Shown: positions 45,144-54,060 of the stretch, piece by piece
Layout of the letters: each line of letters opens with the position of its first letter
How positions within the stretch are numbered: the first letter of the stretch is position 1
Assembly (NCBI RefSeq): GCF_045291545.1
Contig: NZ_CP149514.1
Span: forward strand, 2,232,001 to 2,296,000
Length of the DNA: 64,000 bases
DNA from: Gallaecimonas sp045291545
GTDB taxonomy: Bacteria; Pseudomonadota; Gammaproteobacteria; Enterobacterales; Gallaecimonadaceae
Direction: 5' to 3'
Position numbers and translations under genes: made by a program
The notes under the pieces: generated by a model
What the model was told of the DNA's origin: nothing
Databases searched by the model: none
What the model saw: only the letters and a program-made list of their open reading frames with translations

Positions 45144-47717
45144 TTATTGCGTCAGTTGCAGCTCAGTTTCCCCGGCATCCACATGGATAGGTTTGCCGGG
45201 CACCAACTCTCCTTTGAGAATGCGGTTTGCCAGCGGGTTCTCCAGCCGATTCTGGATGGCTCGCTTGAGCGGCCGCGCGCCAAACAACGGGTCAAAACCG
45301 GCTTCGGCCAACTGCGCCATGGCAGCATCGGTCAACACCAGTTCAAAGTCTCGCTCGGCCAAGCGGGCTTTCAAGTTAGCCAGCTGGATGTCCGCTATCT
45401 GACGGATGATGCTGTTGCTAAGCGGATGAAATACCACCGTTTCATCAATCCGGTTAATAAACTCTGGACGGAAATGGTGGGCAACCACATCCATCACCAT
45501 CGCTTTCATGACGTCGTAGTCTTTCTCACCCGCGTGTTCCTGAATACGATCTGAGCCCAAGTTCGAGGTCATAATCACCACCGTATTGCGAAAGTCCACG
45601 GTGCGCCCCTGGCTATCCGTCAGGCGGCCGTCATCAAGAACTTGCAGCAGCATGTTGAATACATCCGGGTGCGCTTTTTCTACCTCATCAAGCAAAATCA
45701 CCGAATAAGGACGACGGCGCACTGCTTCGGTCAAATAGCCACCCTCTTCGTAACCAACATACCCTGGAGGCGCCCCTACCAGCCGTGATACGGCGTGTTT
45801 TTCCATAAACTCGGACATATCGAGGCGCACCATGGCTTCCTCGGTGTCAAACAGGAACTGAGCTAACGCCTTACATAGCTCAGTTTTACCAACACCGGTT
45901 GGCCCCAGGAACAAAAAGGAGCCAATAGGCCGACGCGGATCAGACAGCCCGGCCCGGCTACGACGAATAGCATTGGCCACAGCACTGACGGCTTCTTCCT
46001 GACCGACGACCCGCTGATGCAAATTGGCTTCCATTTGCAACAGTTTTTCCCGCTCGCCTTCGAGCATCTTGGCAACCGGAATACCAGTCCAACGCGACAC
46101 TACCTCAGCGATTTCACTGTCAGTAACGCGGTTTTTCAGTAGTTTCATTTCCTGCATTTCTGCAGCACTGGCCAGATCAAGCTGTTTTTCAAGCTCTGGT
46201 ATACGGCCATACTGAAGCTCGGACATACGCTCGTAGTTAGCAGCCCGGCGAGCAACATCCAGCTCCTGGCGGGCCTGTTCCAGTTGCGCCTTTATTTGCT
46301 GAGTTCCAGATAGCGCCGCTTTCTCGCCTTTCCAGATTTCATCGAGCTCTTCAAAGCGCCCATCCAAGTCGGCCAGCTCTTCATCCAGTAGGGCCAGACG
46401 TTTTTTCGAGGCCTCATCGGCTTCTTTAACCAACGCCTGACGTTCCAGTTTTAACTGGATCATACGCCGCTCCAGGCGGTCCAACTCTTCCGGCTTGGAG
46501 TCGATCTGCATGCGAATGCTGGAGGCCGCTTCGTCAATCAGATCAATGGCTTTGTCGGGCAGTTGTCGGTCAGTAATGTAGCGATGCGACAGGTTTGCTG
46601 CGGCAACAATCGCCGGATCGGTGATCTCAACGCTGTGGTGCAACTCGTAGCGCTCTTTGAGCCCCCGCAAAATCGCGATGGTATCTTCAACACTGGGCTC
46701 ATCGACCAGTACCTTTTGGAAACGGCGCTCCAGCGCTGCATCTTTTTCAATGTACTGGCGGTATTCATCCAGCGTAGTGGCACCCATGCAGTGCAGCTCA
46801 CCGCGGGCCAGAGCCGGCTTGAGCATGTTGCCGGCATCCATAGCGCCATCGGCTTTACCTGCCCCTACCATGGTGTGCAACTCATCAATAAACAGAATGA
46901 CATTGCCTTCTTCTTTGGCCAGTTCATTGAGCAGCGCCTTGAGGCGCTCTTCAAATTCACCACGGTATTTGGCGCCGGCCAGCAGTGCGCCCAAGTCCAG
47001 TGACAACACCCGTTTATTCTTCAAACCTTCGGGGACTTCACCATTGATGATGCGCTGTGCCAGCCCTTCGACAATGGCCGTTTTACCGACCCCGGGTTCG
47101 CCGATCAGTACCGGGTTGTTCTTGGTGCGCCGCTGCAGTACCTGAATAGCGCGACGGATTTCTTCGTCACGGCCGATCACCGGGTCCAACTTGCCTTGCT
47201 CGGCCCGTTCAGTCAGATCAATGGTGTAGCGTTCCAGCGACTGGCGGGTATCCTCGGCGTTCGGGTCATCCACTTTCTGGCCACCACGTAACAGCTCAAT
47301 GGACTGCTCCACCTTTTCTTTACTGAGGTGGTGCTTTTTCAACAGGCTACCCAGTTCACCCTGATCATCCAGGGCCGCCAAGACAAACAATTCCGAAGAA
47401 ATAAACTTGTCTTTACGTTTTTGAGCCAGTTTGTCACAGAGGTTCAGCAGGTTTGCTAACGCGCGTGACACCTGCACTTCACCACCGGTACCTTCGACCT
47501 TGGGCAGCCTTTCCAGTACTTCGCCAAGTTCCGAGCGAAACCGGTTAAAGTCCACATTATTCTGGGAAAATAAAGACTTAACCACACTACTATCCTGATT
47601 GATGAGTGCCATCATCAGGTGTGCAGGTTCGATGAATTGATTGTCTCGACCCAGTGCCAAGGACTGTGCGTCGGACAAAGCCAGCTGAAATTTGCTGGTA
47701 AATCGTTCAGGGTGCAT
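45144..47717 (-). CDS. clpB: ATP-dependent disaggregase ClpB
   Basis: An 857-residue Hsp100 chaperone. Start ATG 47717 (MHPERFTSKF), with GGAGG upstream; an upstream in-frame TTG is not needed. Domains: N-domain (1-145), first AAA+ (Walker A GEPGVGKTA near 203-211), coiled-coil M domain (about 400-520), second AAA+ (GPTGVGKTE near 605-613), C-terminal D2 small domain. It reactivates aggregated proteins with DnaK. A sigma-32 promoter is directly upstream. Confidence 0.97.
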   Translation of the reverse strand: MHPERFTSKFQLALSDAQSLALGRDNQFIEPAHLMMALINQDSSVVKSLFSQNNVDFNRFRSELGEVLERLPKVEGTGGEVQVSRALANLLNLCDKLAQKRKDKFISSELFVLAALDDQGELGSLLKKHHLSKEKVEQSIELLRGGQKVDDPNAEDTRQSLERYTIDLTERAEQGKLDPVIGRDEEIRRAIQVLQRRTKNNPVLIGEPGVGKTAIVEGLAQRIINGEVPEGLKNKRVLSLDLGALLAGAKYRGEFEERLKALLNELAKEEGNVILFIDELHTMVGAGKADGAMDAGNMLKPALARGELHCMGATTLDEYRQYIEKDAALERRFQKVLVDEPSVEDTIAILRGLKERYELHHSVEITDPAIVAAANLSHRYITDRQLPDKAIDLIDEAASSIRMQIDSKPEELDRLERRMIQLKLERQALVKEADEASKKRLALLDEELADLDGRFEELDEIWKGEKAALSGTQQIKAQLEQARQELDVARRAANYERMSELQYGRIPELEKQLDLASAAEMQEMKLLKNRVTDSEIAEVVSRWTGIPVAKMLEGEREKLLQMEANLHQRVVGQEEAVSAVANAIRRSRAGLSDPRRPIGSFLFLGPTGVGKTELCKALAQFLFDTEEAMVRLDMSEFMEKHAVSRLVGAPPGYVGYEEGGYLTEAVRRRPYSVILLDEVEKAHPDVFNMLLQVLDDGRLTDSQGRTVDFRNTVVIMTSNLGSDRIQEHAGEKDYDVMKAMVMDVVAHHFRPEFINRIDETVVFHPLSNSIIRQIADIQLANLKARLAERDFELVLTDAAMAQLAEAGFDPLFGARPLKRAIQNRLENPLANRILKGELVPGKPIHVDAGETELQLTQ

Positions 47718-47749
47718 CCGGGCCTCCAATAATTCAGTGAGTTACTGAC

Positions 47750-47779
47750 TATGTGGTAGCTCAGAGAGGATTTTTCAAG
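47750..47779 (-). promoter_or_regulatory. Heat-shock (sigma-32) promoter of clpB
   Basis: Minus strand: -35 CTTGAAA (47773-47779), 16-base spacer, -10 CCACATA (47750-47756). Both match sigma-32 consensus CTTGAAA / CCCCATnT. The -35 begins right after the pgeF stop at 47780. Confidence 0.76.
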
Positions 47780-48505
47780 TCACTTTTTACGAACAATCAC
47801 AAATGCCATGCGCCCGCACTGGCCGTCCCGGCGGTAAGAGAAAAAGCGCTGACGTTGCTGGTAAGTGCAGGAACTGTCCTGATGGATATCGCGCACTCCC
47901 AGATGTTGCAGACGCTGGCGAGCCAGTTGCTGCAGGTCAGCGAGGTAACGCGCACCATGCTGGACAAAAGCTGAGGCCGCCTCAGGCTGCCGGGTAACAA
48001 AAGCATCCCGTACTTCTGTACCCACTTCAAAAGCCCGGGGGCCGATACAGGGGCCAAGCCAGGCCGTCAGCTTGACCGGGGCGACAGCCATGCTGGTCAC
48101 AGCGTTCTCGATAACGCCGGCAGCCAGACCTCGCCAACCGGCATGCGCCACGCCAATATGCTGGCCATCCTGACTGGCCAGCAATACCGGCAAGCAGTCA
48201 GCTGTCATCACCACCAGTGCCTGCCCCATCGCATTGCTCACAGCGCCATCGGCGCAAGCAGAAGCCGTACCAGGCAAACGCAGTACTGTATTACTGTGCA
48301 CCTGCTCCAGCCACGCCGGCTCCGTCACTAAGCCGCTTTGCCATAACAGCAAGCGGCGGTTATACGCCACACGCGACGGTACATCAGCCACATGGTCGCC
48401 AACGTTAAAGCCGTGGTATGGCCCCTTACTGACACCACCAAGGCGATCGGTGAACCAGGCGCTGATGTTGTCGGCAAAAACACCATTGATGGAATTAACC
48501 GCCAT
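47780..48505 (-). CDS. pgeF: Peptidoglycan editing factor / laccase-domain protein PgeF
   Basis: A 241-residue protein (YfiH, multicopper-oxidase-like purine nucleoside phosphorylase family), start ATG 48505 (MAVNSINGVF). Motifs: HGFNVGDHVADVP, ADCLPVLL with the metal-binding Cys, and GVAHAGWRG with His; GPCIGPRAFEVG later. In E. coli YfiH prevents misincorporation of serine in peptidoglycan. It overlaps rluD by 11 bases, as commonly found. Confidence 0.94.
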   Translation of the reverse strand: MAVNSINGVFADNISAWFTDRLGGVSKGPYHGFNVGDHVADVPSRVAYNRRLLLWQSGLVTEPAWLEQVHSNTVLRLPGTASACADGAVSNAMGQALVVMTADCLPVLLASQDGQHIGVAHAGWRGLAAGVIENAVTSMAVAPVKLTAWLGPCIGPRAFEVGTEVRDAFVTRQPEAASAFVQHGARYLADLQQLARQRLQHLGVRDIHQDSSCTYQQRQRFFSYRRDGQCGRMAFVIVRKK

Positions 48506-49460
48506 GGTTAGCCAAATCGTCTCGCAACAAGGCATACAGCGCCTGCATATCATCCGGTATTGGCGCCTGCCATTCCATTCGTTCGCCCGATACCGGGTGC
48601 GCCAAAATCAACCGCGCGGCGTGCAGGGCCTGGCGGGGGAAGTCACGCAACTGTTGCTGTGTATCTGCGTCCGCCCCTTTGGGTAAACGGGCCCGGCCGC
48701 CGTATAGCGGGTCGCCCACCAAGGGGTGACCAATGTGCGTCATGTGCACCCGGATTTGGTGTGTCCTACCCGACTCCAGGCGTAACCGCAGGCGGGTATG
48801 CAACCGAAATTTTTCAGCCACTCGATAGTGGGTGACAGCAGGCTTACCGTCTCGAACCACTGCCATGTGAGTACGTTTGGTTGGATGACGACCAATGGCA
48901 GCATCAACACTACCACCGGCGGTCATCAGGCCAATAGCCAAGGCTTCATACTCGCGGGTGATATCTCGCGCCTGCAGCTTTTCCACCAAGTGGGTTTGGG
49001 CTGCCAATGTTTTCGCCACCACCATCAGACCGGTGGTGTCTTTATCAAGACGGTGCACAATTCCTGCCCGAGGCACGACCGCAATCTGCGGATAATGGTG
49101 CAACAAGGCATTCAATAGGGTACCGTCGGCATTGCCTGCTCCAGGGTGCACTACCAGCCCGGCCGGTTTGTTAAGCACCAGAATGTGCTCATCTTCAAAG
49201 ACAATATTGAGGCTGATATCCTGAGCCTCAAAACGAGGATCAGCCTCCACTTCAGCTTCAATGGCAATGGTTTCCAAGCCCAGCATCTTGTGCCGGGGTT
49301 TGTCGATAACATCACCATCAAGGGTGACATTACCGGCCAGGATCCATTCTTTTAAGCGGGATCGGGAATGGTCGGGGAACAAATCGGCCAACACCTGATC
49401 CAAGCGTAAGCCAAGGTGTTGACTACTGGCTTGTGCAGTCAATGCAATTACTTCACGCAT
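48495..49460 (-). CDS. rluD: 23S rRNA pseudouridine synthase D
   Basis: A 321-residue enzyme forming pseudouridines 1911, 1915 and 1917 in helix 69. N-terminal S4 domain (about 14-80), catalytic motif HRLDKDTTG with Asp139, and a C-terminal YxI-type region. It is divergent from bamD, the order seen in enterobacteria. Confidence 0.96.
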   Translation of the reverse strand: MREVIALTAQASSQHLGLRLDQVLADLFPDHSRSRLKEWILAGNVTLDGDVIDKPRHKMLGLETIAIEAEVEADPRFEAQDISLNIVFEDEHILVLNKPAGLVVHPGAGNADGTLLNALLHHYPQIAVVPRAGIVHRLDKDTTGLMVVAKTLAAQTHLVEKLQARDITREYEALAIGLMTAGGSVDAAIGRHPTKRTHMAVVRDGKPAVTHYRVAEKFRLHTRLRLRLESGRTHQIRVHMTHIGHPLVGDPLYGGRARLPKGADADTQQQLRDFPRQALHAARLILAHPVSGERMEWQAPIPDDMQALYALLRDDLANHGG

Positions 49461-49481
49461 AGAAGACTCGTTGTGGCCCCT

Positions 49482-49509
49482 GTGACAGAACAGGGTAGTG
49501 GGTTAGAAT
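49482..49509 (+). promoter_or_regulatory. Candidate promoter of bamD
   Basis: -35 GTGACA (49482-49487), 16-base spacer, -10 TAGAAT (49504-49509), 78 bases before ATG 49588. The sequence is a sigma-70 motif; a sigma-E element is not obvious. Confidence 0.55.
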
Positions 49510-49587
49510 GCGCCAAAACGGATAGTTTACTCCCCTTTGGCGCTGAACACAGTGGCTTCGACAAAACGGTACGGGAAAGAATCGAGC

Positions 49588-50346
49588 ATGATGAATAAAA
49601 AAGGATATGGTATCCCCCTGCTTCTGGCTCTGGGCCTGGCGTTAGGCGGGTGTGCCAGCAGTAAAGATGACAAAGCGCTCAAGTCGTCACCACAGGTGAG
49701 TTTTGAGGCCGCACAGTCGGCCATGGCTTCCGGGAATTTTAATAAAGCGGTTAAACAGCTGGAAAGCCTGGACTCACGCTATCCGTTTGGCCCTTACTCG
49801 CACCAGGTACAGCTGGATTTGATGTATGCCTATTATAAAAAAGGCGATTACAGCTCTGCCATTTCAATCATCGACCGCTTTATCAAGCTCAATCCGCAGC
49901 ATGCTGATCTGGACTACGCCTATTACATGCGCGGTCTGAACCACATGGCAATGGATCATAATTTCTTCCAAGAGCTGCTGTGGGTGAAGCATACCGATAA
50001 GGATCCGTCGAATACCAAGGCAGCATTCAATGATTTTGCGACGCTGCTCAAACGCTATCCGCACTCCAAGTATGCTGCTGACGCGCAAAAGCGCATGCTG
50101 TTTTTGAAAAGCCGCCTGGCCAACTATCAGCTGGCCGTTGCCCGTTACTATGTGAAGCGTAACGCTTGGGTTGCTGCGGCGAATCGAGCTCAGGATGTTG
50201 TCGATAACTACGCCGGTACCAAGGCACAAGAAGATGCCTTGGTACTACTGGTCACCTGCTACGACAAACTGGGTATTGATGAGTTGAAACAGCACGCATT
50301 GGCTGTGCTGAAAAAGAACTACCCGGACAACAGTCTGGTGAAATAA
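49588..50346 (+). CDS. bamD: Outer membrane assembly lipoprotein BamD
   Basis: A 252-residue lipoprotein. Start ATG 49588 (or the adjacent ATG 49591). The lipobox LALGGC gives lipidated Cys22. Several TPR-like repeats follow (FEAAQSAMASGNFNKAVKQLESLDSRYPFG onward). BamD is the essential partner of BamA in beta-barrel insertion. A bidirectional terminator lies at its end. Confidence 0.96.
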   Translation: MMNKKGYGIPLLLALGLALGGCASSKDDKALKSSPQVSFEAAQSAMASGNFNKAVKQLESLDSRYPFGPYSHQVQLDLMYAYYKKGDYSSAISIIDRFIKLNPQHADLDYAYYMRGLNHMAMDHNFFQELLWVKHTDKDPSNTKAAFNDFATLLKRYPHSKYAADAQKRMLFLKSRLANYQLAVARYYVKRNAWVAAANRAQDVVDNYAGTKAQEDALVLLVTCYDKLGIDELKQHALAVLKKNYPDNSLVK

Positions 50347-50372
50347 AAAAGCGGCCTTCAGGCCGCTTTTTT
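50345..50372. terminator. Bidirectional terminator between bamD and glnB
   Basis: Stem AAAAAAGCGGCC / GGCCGCTTTTTT (50345-50356 with 50361-50372, loop TTCA). The bamD TAA overlaps the left end and the glnB stop the right end. Confidence 0.85.
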
Positions 50373-50709
50373 ATACCGCTTCTTCGTTTTCCTCACCGGT
50401 ACGAATGCGAATCACCCGTTCCACAGCGGTCACAAAAATCTTGCCATCACCAATTTTGCCGGTTTGAGCCGTTTGCATAATGGCATCAATGCAACGCTCG
50501 ACTTCTTCATCGCCGACAACAAGCTCAAGCTTCACCTTGGGCAAAAAGTCCACCATGTACTCAGCACCGCGGTAAAGTTCGGTATGCCCTTTCTGGCGAC
50601 CAAACCCTTTGACTTCGGTCACCGTCATACCGGTGATCCCAACTTCCGCCAGCGCTTCACGCACGTCATCGAGTTTAAAGGGCTTGATGATGGCTTCGAT
50701 TTTCTTCAT
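50371..50709 (-). CDS. glnB: Nitrogen regulatory protein P-II
   Basis: A 112-residue trimeric signal protein sensing 2-oxoglutarate and ATP/ADP. Tyr51 in the T loop (ELYRGAEY) is the uridylylation site; TGKIGDGKIFVT is the C-terminal PII signature. Start ATG 50709, as the upstream extension in frame is unlike PII. It follows the pilus gene cluster on the same strand with a 69-base gap. GlnB versus GlnK cannot be separated by sequence here; absence of an adjacent amtB favours glnB. Confidence 0.93.
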   Translation of the reverse strand: MKKIEAIIKPFKLDDVREALAEVGITGMTVTEVKGFGRQKGHTELYRGAEYMVDFLPKVKLELVVGDEEVERCIDAIMQTAQTGKIGDGKIFVTAVERVIRIRTGEENEEAV

Positions 50710-50778
50710 TTTCCTAACCACATGGACACGTTTGCCTACCGCCAAGCATAGCGGTTTGCACCTAGCCATCACAATGTT

Positions 50779-52317
50779 TCAGGGGCTTATATCGACAGAT
50801 AACTGATCTTGATGCCACTGCTGGGCATCCGCCAGATCAGTGGGCAAGCTCTGCGTCAACGCACTGTTACTGCTACCAATACGTGCCATGACAACCGCAC
50901 TGGCGGCGTTGCCAACCTGTACGTAAACCTTGCTGTCGTAGTGTTCTACCGCCACCCCTTGGCCGGAGCTTTGCCAATATGCCAGCTGGCTCAACTCCAG
51001 TTCATAAAAGGGCACCCTGGCCGGCCATTGAGGGCTGCTAAGCCGGGCTGCCAAATCAACATGGTCGGCATCACTGAGATGCTCCAGATAAATGCCTCGT
51101 AACAGTACCCTGCTACGCCCAGCACTAGTCAGTGAGCGCACCAGCGTGGTTTTATCGGCGTTTTGCGAGCCGGTAATGGCATCTTTGACACGTGCCAATA
51201 CAAACCGCTGGTAACGCGCTTGATTCTCAGGCTTGGCAAACCACGCTGCAGGTATCATTACGACTTCGAGCAACTGCCAGTCCGGTAACACGCGGTAGTA
51301 ACCTTTCACTCGCAACATTCGACAGGCTTCGAGATAGGCGCCAGTCAGTACGGGTTGAAAATCTCCCGCTGTCAGCGTGGCACTAGTAAAAGGATTGAAA
51401 TCTGCGCCGGCAAACAGGTAATGGCCGTGGCCAATACCCCGTGGCGGATCATAGGGGAAATCGGCATGGCCGGTACGATCGTGGTGGTCGCGACAACAAC
51501 GAGCACAGTAAGATGATGTCTCGTCACTGCTGACGCCACTGTGCTTGCTGACAACCTCACCCACCTCCGCACGTAATCCGGTGCTGGAGCTGTCTGGGCG
51601 AATACGTGTTGGTGTTGCACCATAGCCCGCCTCATTTAGCTGGCAACGACAGCTTAGGGTCGCAAAGTCGTCGCGGCGTAAGGTCTTGTTCTGCTCATCA
51701 AACGTCACCGTAGAAAACTGGCTAAGCCAGTCCCCTGATGTGGCCAAGTCAGTAGTTTTAACCTGACTGGTCTGGCGCCGTAATCCCTCGGTACTGCTCT
51801 CATTCAGGACAATAGCCAAGGTATCTGACGCACTGTCAGGCGGCTGTAGCACACTTGGTAACGCGGCCATGGCGGGCGCCGCCAGTAAGTTTTGAGGTGA
51901 CGCAACAGATGGCGCTGCCAGCGAGGATGACAGCATCAGTGATTGCTCACCCTGTGCCCAGCTAATCTCCACAAAAAGCTGTTGTTGATGCGGGTAATGC
52001 TGCCCGGTAGTGTTAGACCCTCCCCCCGCAAAATACTGCGGCGTCACCGTCCAGCGCCGCTGATAAGTCGTACCTGATAGCGTCAGTTGCTCCTGCCCTG
52101 ACTGCATTTGTAGATAACCCGCTAAATCGGCCCCCTGATGCCGTAACCGCGCCAGCATCCCCTGGGCAAGGCTCACTGCCGTGGTCTGCTGAATATCGGT
52201 ACCGGCCTCACGTAACAGCGTTTTCTGGTAAGCCATGACACCGGCAACACCAATGCTGACAATCAGCATGGCAATCATCACTTCAATCAGCCCGAAGCCA
52301 CGACTAGGCCGCTGCAT
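50779..52317 (-). CDS. Large PilV-like minor prepilin with Cys/His cluster
   Basis: A 512-residue protein, start ATG 52317. Prepilin N-terminus: RG/FGLIEVMIAMLIV, cleavage after Gly7, with Glu5 of the mature form. PilV-like region to about residue 130, then a long domain. A cluster of Cys and His at Cys223, Cys225, Cys271, Cys274, Cys275, His278, His279, His284, His297 and His299 suggests a metal site or disulfide network. Usual PilV proteins have 150-200 residues, so this is a large variant. Operon with the PilX-like gene (1-base overlap). Function inferred: pilus tip or assembly factor. Confidence 0.72.
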   Translation of the reverse strand: MQRPSRGFGLIEVMIAMLIVSIGVAGVMAYQKTLLREAGTDIQQTTAVSLAQGMLARLRHQGADLAGYLQMQSGQEQLTLSGTTYQRRWTVTPQYFAGGGSNTTGQHYPHQQQLFVEISWAQGEQSLMLSSSLAAPSVASPQNLLAAPAMAALPSVLQPPDSASDTLAIVLNESSTEGLRRQTSQVKTTDLATSGDWLSQFSTVTFDEQNKTLRRDDFATLSCRCQLNEAGYGATPTRIRPDSSSTGLRAEVGEVVSKHSGVSSDETSSYCARCCRDHHDRTGHADFPYDPPRGIGHGHYLFAGADFNPFTSATLTAGDFQPVLTGAYLEACRMLRVKGYYRVLPDWQLLEVVMIPAAWFAKPENQARYQRFVLARVKDAITGSQNADKTTLVRSLTSAGRSRVLLRGIYLEHLSDADHVDLAARLSSPQWPARVPFYELELSQLAYWQSSGQGVAVEHYDSKVYVQVGNAASAVVMARIGSSNSALTQSLPTDLADAQQWHQDQLSVDISP

Positions 52318-53438
52318 CACCAGTCCCTCCAGCTGCCAGGCAGGGCCCAAGCACGCAGAAATTCAGATGAGTGACCCAGATTATTCAGTAGCTCCGGCTG
52401 ATACCGTACTTTCAAAACACCGCTACTCACTGCAACATCATGATTGGCCAGTAAGGCTCCCGCAATGCTGGCTGTACCATCAATGCTGATGACCGAGCTC
52501 TGTGACGGCTCGGTATGAAAACTGAAAACGACACCGTAAAATTGCCGGTTACCGCTAAAGTTCAGATTACCGTTTACCACCAGCAACAAGACAGGTGTGG
52601 CTGGTTGTCCCAGATCAACAGCTAGCTGGCAATTACCAGTGATCACCACTAACCCCGTTTGCCCAGGCTTTAAAGCAGTACAGTCATCAGCAACCACTTG
52701 GGCATCAACAGCCAACTGCTGCCATTGATTAGCTGGCAGTCCGAAAGTGGCCTGAAATAGATCGTCAGGGAAGGCATTACTGTTAGCCAAAATATCACTC
52801 CCTGAACTCATGCCTTGGGAGTAACTGGCTTGGCTGCAACCGGCAGCTTGCCACTCCTGCTGCCCACAACTGGTAAAAGTACCGGGTAGTGCCACACTGG
52901 CCGCTGACCAAATAGAAAGCGCCACTCCTGAACCTGCCGCATCCGCGCTGGCCGCTATATGAGCCTGTCCAGCCAAGCTTAGTTGCCCCGCCACCATCAG
53001 AGGCACAGAAGGGGGCTGGCTCACAATAGGAGACGCCACTACTGTTAAGCGATGCTCACTAGTGGTGCTGCCATCAGGCGCAATTCCCTGAGCTACTAGC
53101 TCACTGACCGGGTAGGTAACAGTGTTGCCCCCGGCGCCAATAAAACTGGCCTCTGCCGGTTGCGCAGATACCGTAAAGCGCCCTTGTGGGTTACCACTAT
53201 CACTGCTGCTGAAGGTAAAGGTGGTAGTCGCAGCAGAGGGCTGGCGCTGCAACTGCGCAGTGGCATAACTCAGGCCACTTTCCGCCGCTTCAAAAGCCAA
53301 CAAATACTGCTGTTCCGCTCGCATCATACGCTGCTTGGTGACCGCCATACGCGTCGTAAAAGCGGTAATGCCTACTACCAGCGTCATCATGATCAGCACC
53401 ACAGCCAAGGTCATCATACCTGTTTCAGCGCGCATCAT
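52317..53438 (-). CDS. PilX-like prepilin with beta-helical passenger
   Basis: A 373-residue protein; N-terminus AETG/MMTLAVVLIMMTLV, prepilin-like without Glu5, as in PilX. The rest is a low-complexity Ser/Ala/Gly-rich region with repeating patterns such as GNLNFSGNRQFYGVVF and GTASIAGALL, similar to polymeric beta-helix segments in other PilX-type proteins. Overlaps pilW-like start by 14 bases and the PilV-like gene by one base. A minor-pilin role is inferred from N-terminus and neighbours. Confidence 0.68.
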   Translation of the reverse strand: MMRAETGMMTLAVVLIMMTLVVGITAFTTRMAVTKQRMMRAEQQYLLAFEAAESGLSYATAQLQRQPSAATTTFTFSSSDSGNPQGRFTVSAQPAEASFIGAGGNTVTYPVSELVAQGIAPDGSTTSEHRLTVVASPIVSQPPSVPLMVAGQLSLAGQAHIAASADAAGSGVALSIWSAASVALPGTFTSCGQQEWQAAGCSQASYSQGMSSGSDILANSNAFPDDLFQATFGLPANQWQQLAVDAQVVADDCTALKPGQTGLVVITGNCQLAVDLGQPATPVLLLVVNGNLNFSGNRQFYGVVFSFHTEPSQSSVISIDGTASIAGALLANHDVAVSSGVLKVRYQPELLNNLGHSSEFLRAWALPGSWRDW

Positions 53439-54060
53439 TACGCAGCCTCACTTGCTGGTTCAGCGTCATCATGACACCCGGCTCGCTCTGACTATGGCCA
53501 CTGACTTTGATTGCAACAGAGTGCCCTCCGCTACTATCAGCCAGTAAGCTAAACCGAACCTCGGTGAGTTTGACGTCCGTTTTCCAGGTCAGTGACTCTC
53601 GCAGGTAGCGGCCATGGCAGCTGGGAGTACCATAGAAATATTTGATAAAATACAATGTGTTGTTAGCAAACACATATCCTCTGACTTCGGCGGTATCAGT
53701 TTGATCAAAATGACCGTCGTTATCAGCATCAGTACGGGCGATCAGGCAATGCTCATCCAGATCGCGCACCGCCTGGAACGAAAAGGGGCATTGCGTTTCA
53801 TGATCTGTGCAGCCACCCTGGCCAAGAGCCGACGTCGCCTTGCCATTAAAACCGGCCCGACGGATATCATCACTGAGTAGGTGTGCAACCGTTGCCAGCT
53901 CGTTACGTAACACAGTCATTTTCAACGACAGTTTGCTGGCCCCCAAAGTGGCAGCAAACAGGCTGGTAGCTGCCAGCATCACCAGCAACCCCAACGCCAT
54001 GGCCACCATCAGCTCACTGAGACTGTTACCTGACTGCCGTTTATGGCTCAGCATACGCAA
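53425..54060 (-). CDS. PilW-like minor prepilin
   Basis: A 211-residue protein with SG/NSLSELMVAMALGLLVM (prepilin cleavage after Gly11, Glu5). PilW features: LATVAHLLSDDIRRAGFNG near residues 55-75 and a C-terminal beta region. Four Cys. It overlaps the fimT-like gene by 13 bases. ATG 54060 has AGTAACGG-type weak upstream sequence, so the exact start (Met1 or Met3) is uncertain. Confidence 0.76.
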   Translation of the reverse strand: MRMLSHKRQSGNSLSELMVAMALGLLVMLAATSLFAATLGASKLSLKMTVLRNELATVAHLLSDDIRRAGFNGKATSALGQGGCTDHETQCPFSFQAVRDLDEHCLIARTDADNDGHFDQTDTAEVRGYVFANNTLYFIKYFYGTPSCHGRYLRESLTWKTDVKLTEVRFSLLADSSGGHSVAIKVSGHSQSEPGVMMTLNQQVRLRNDAR

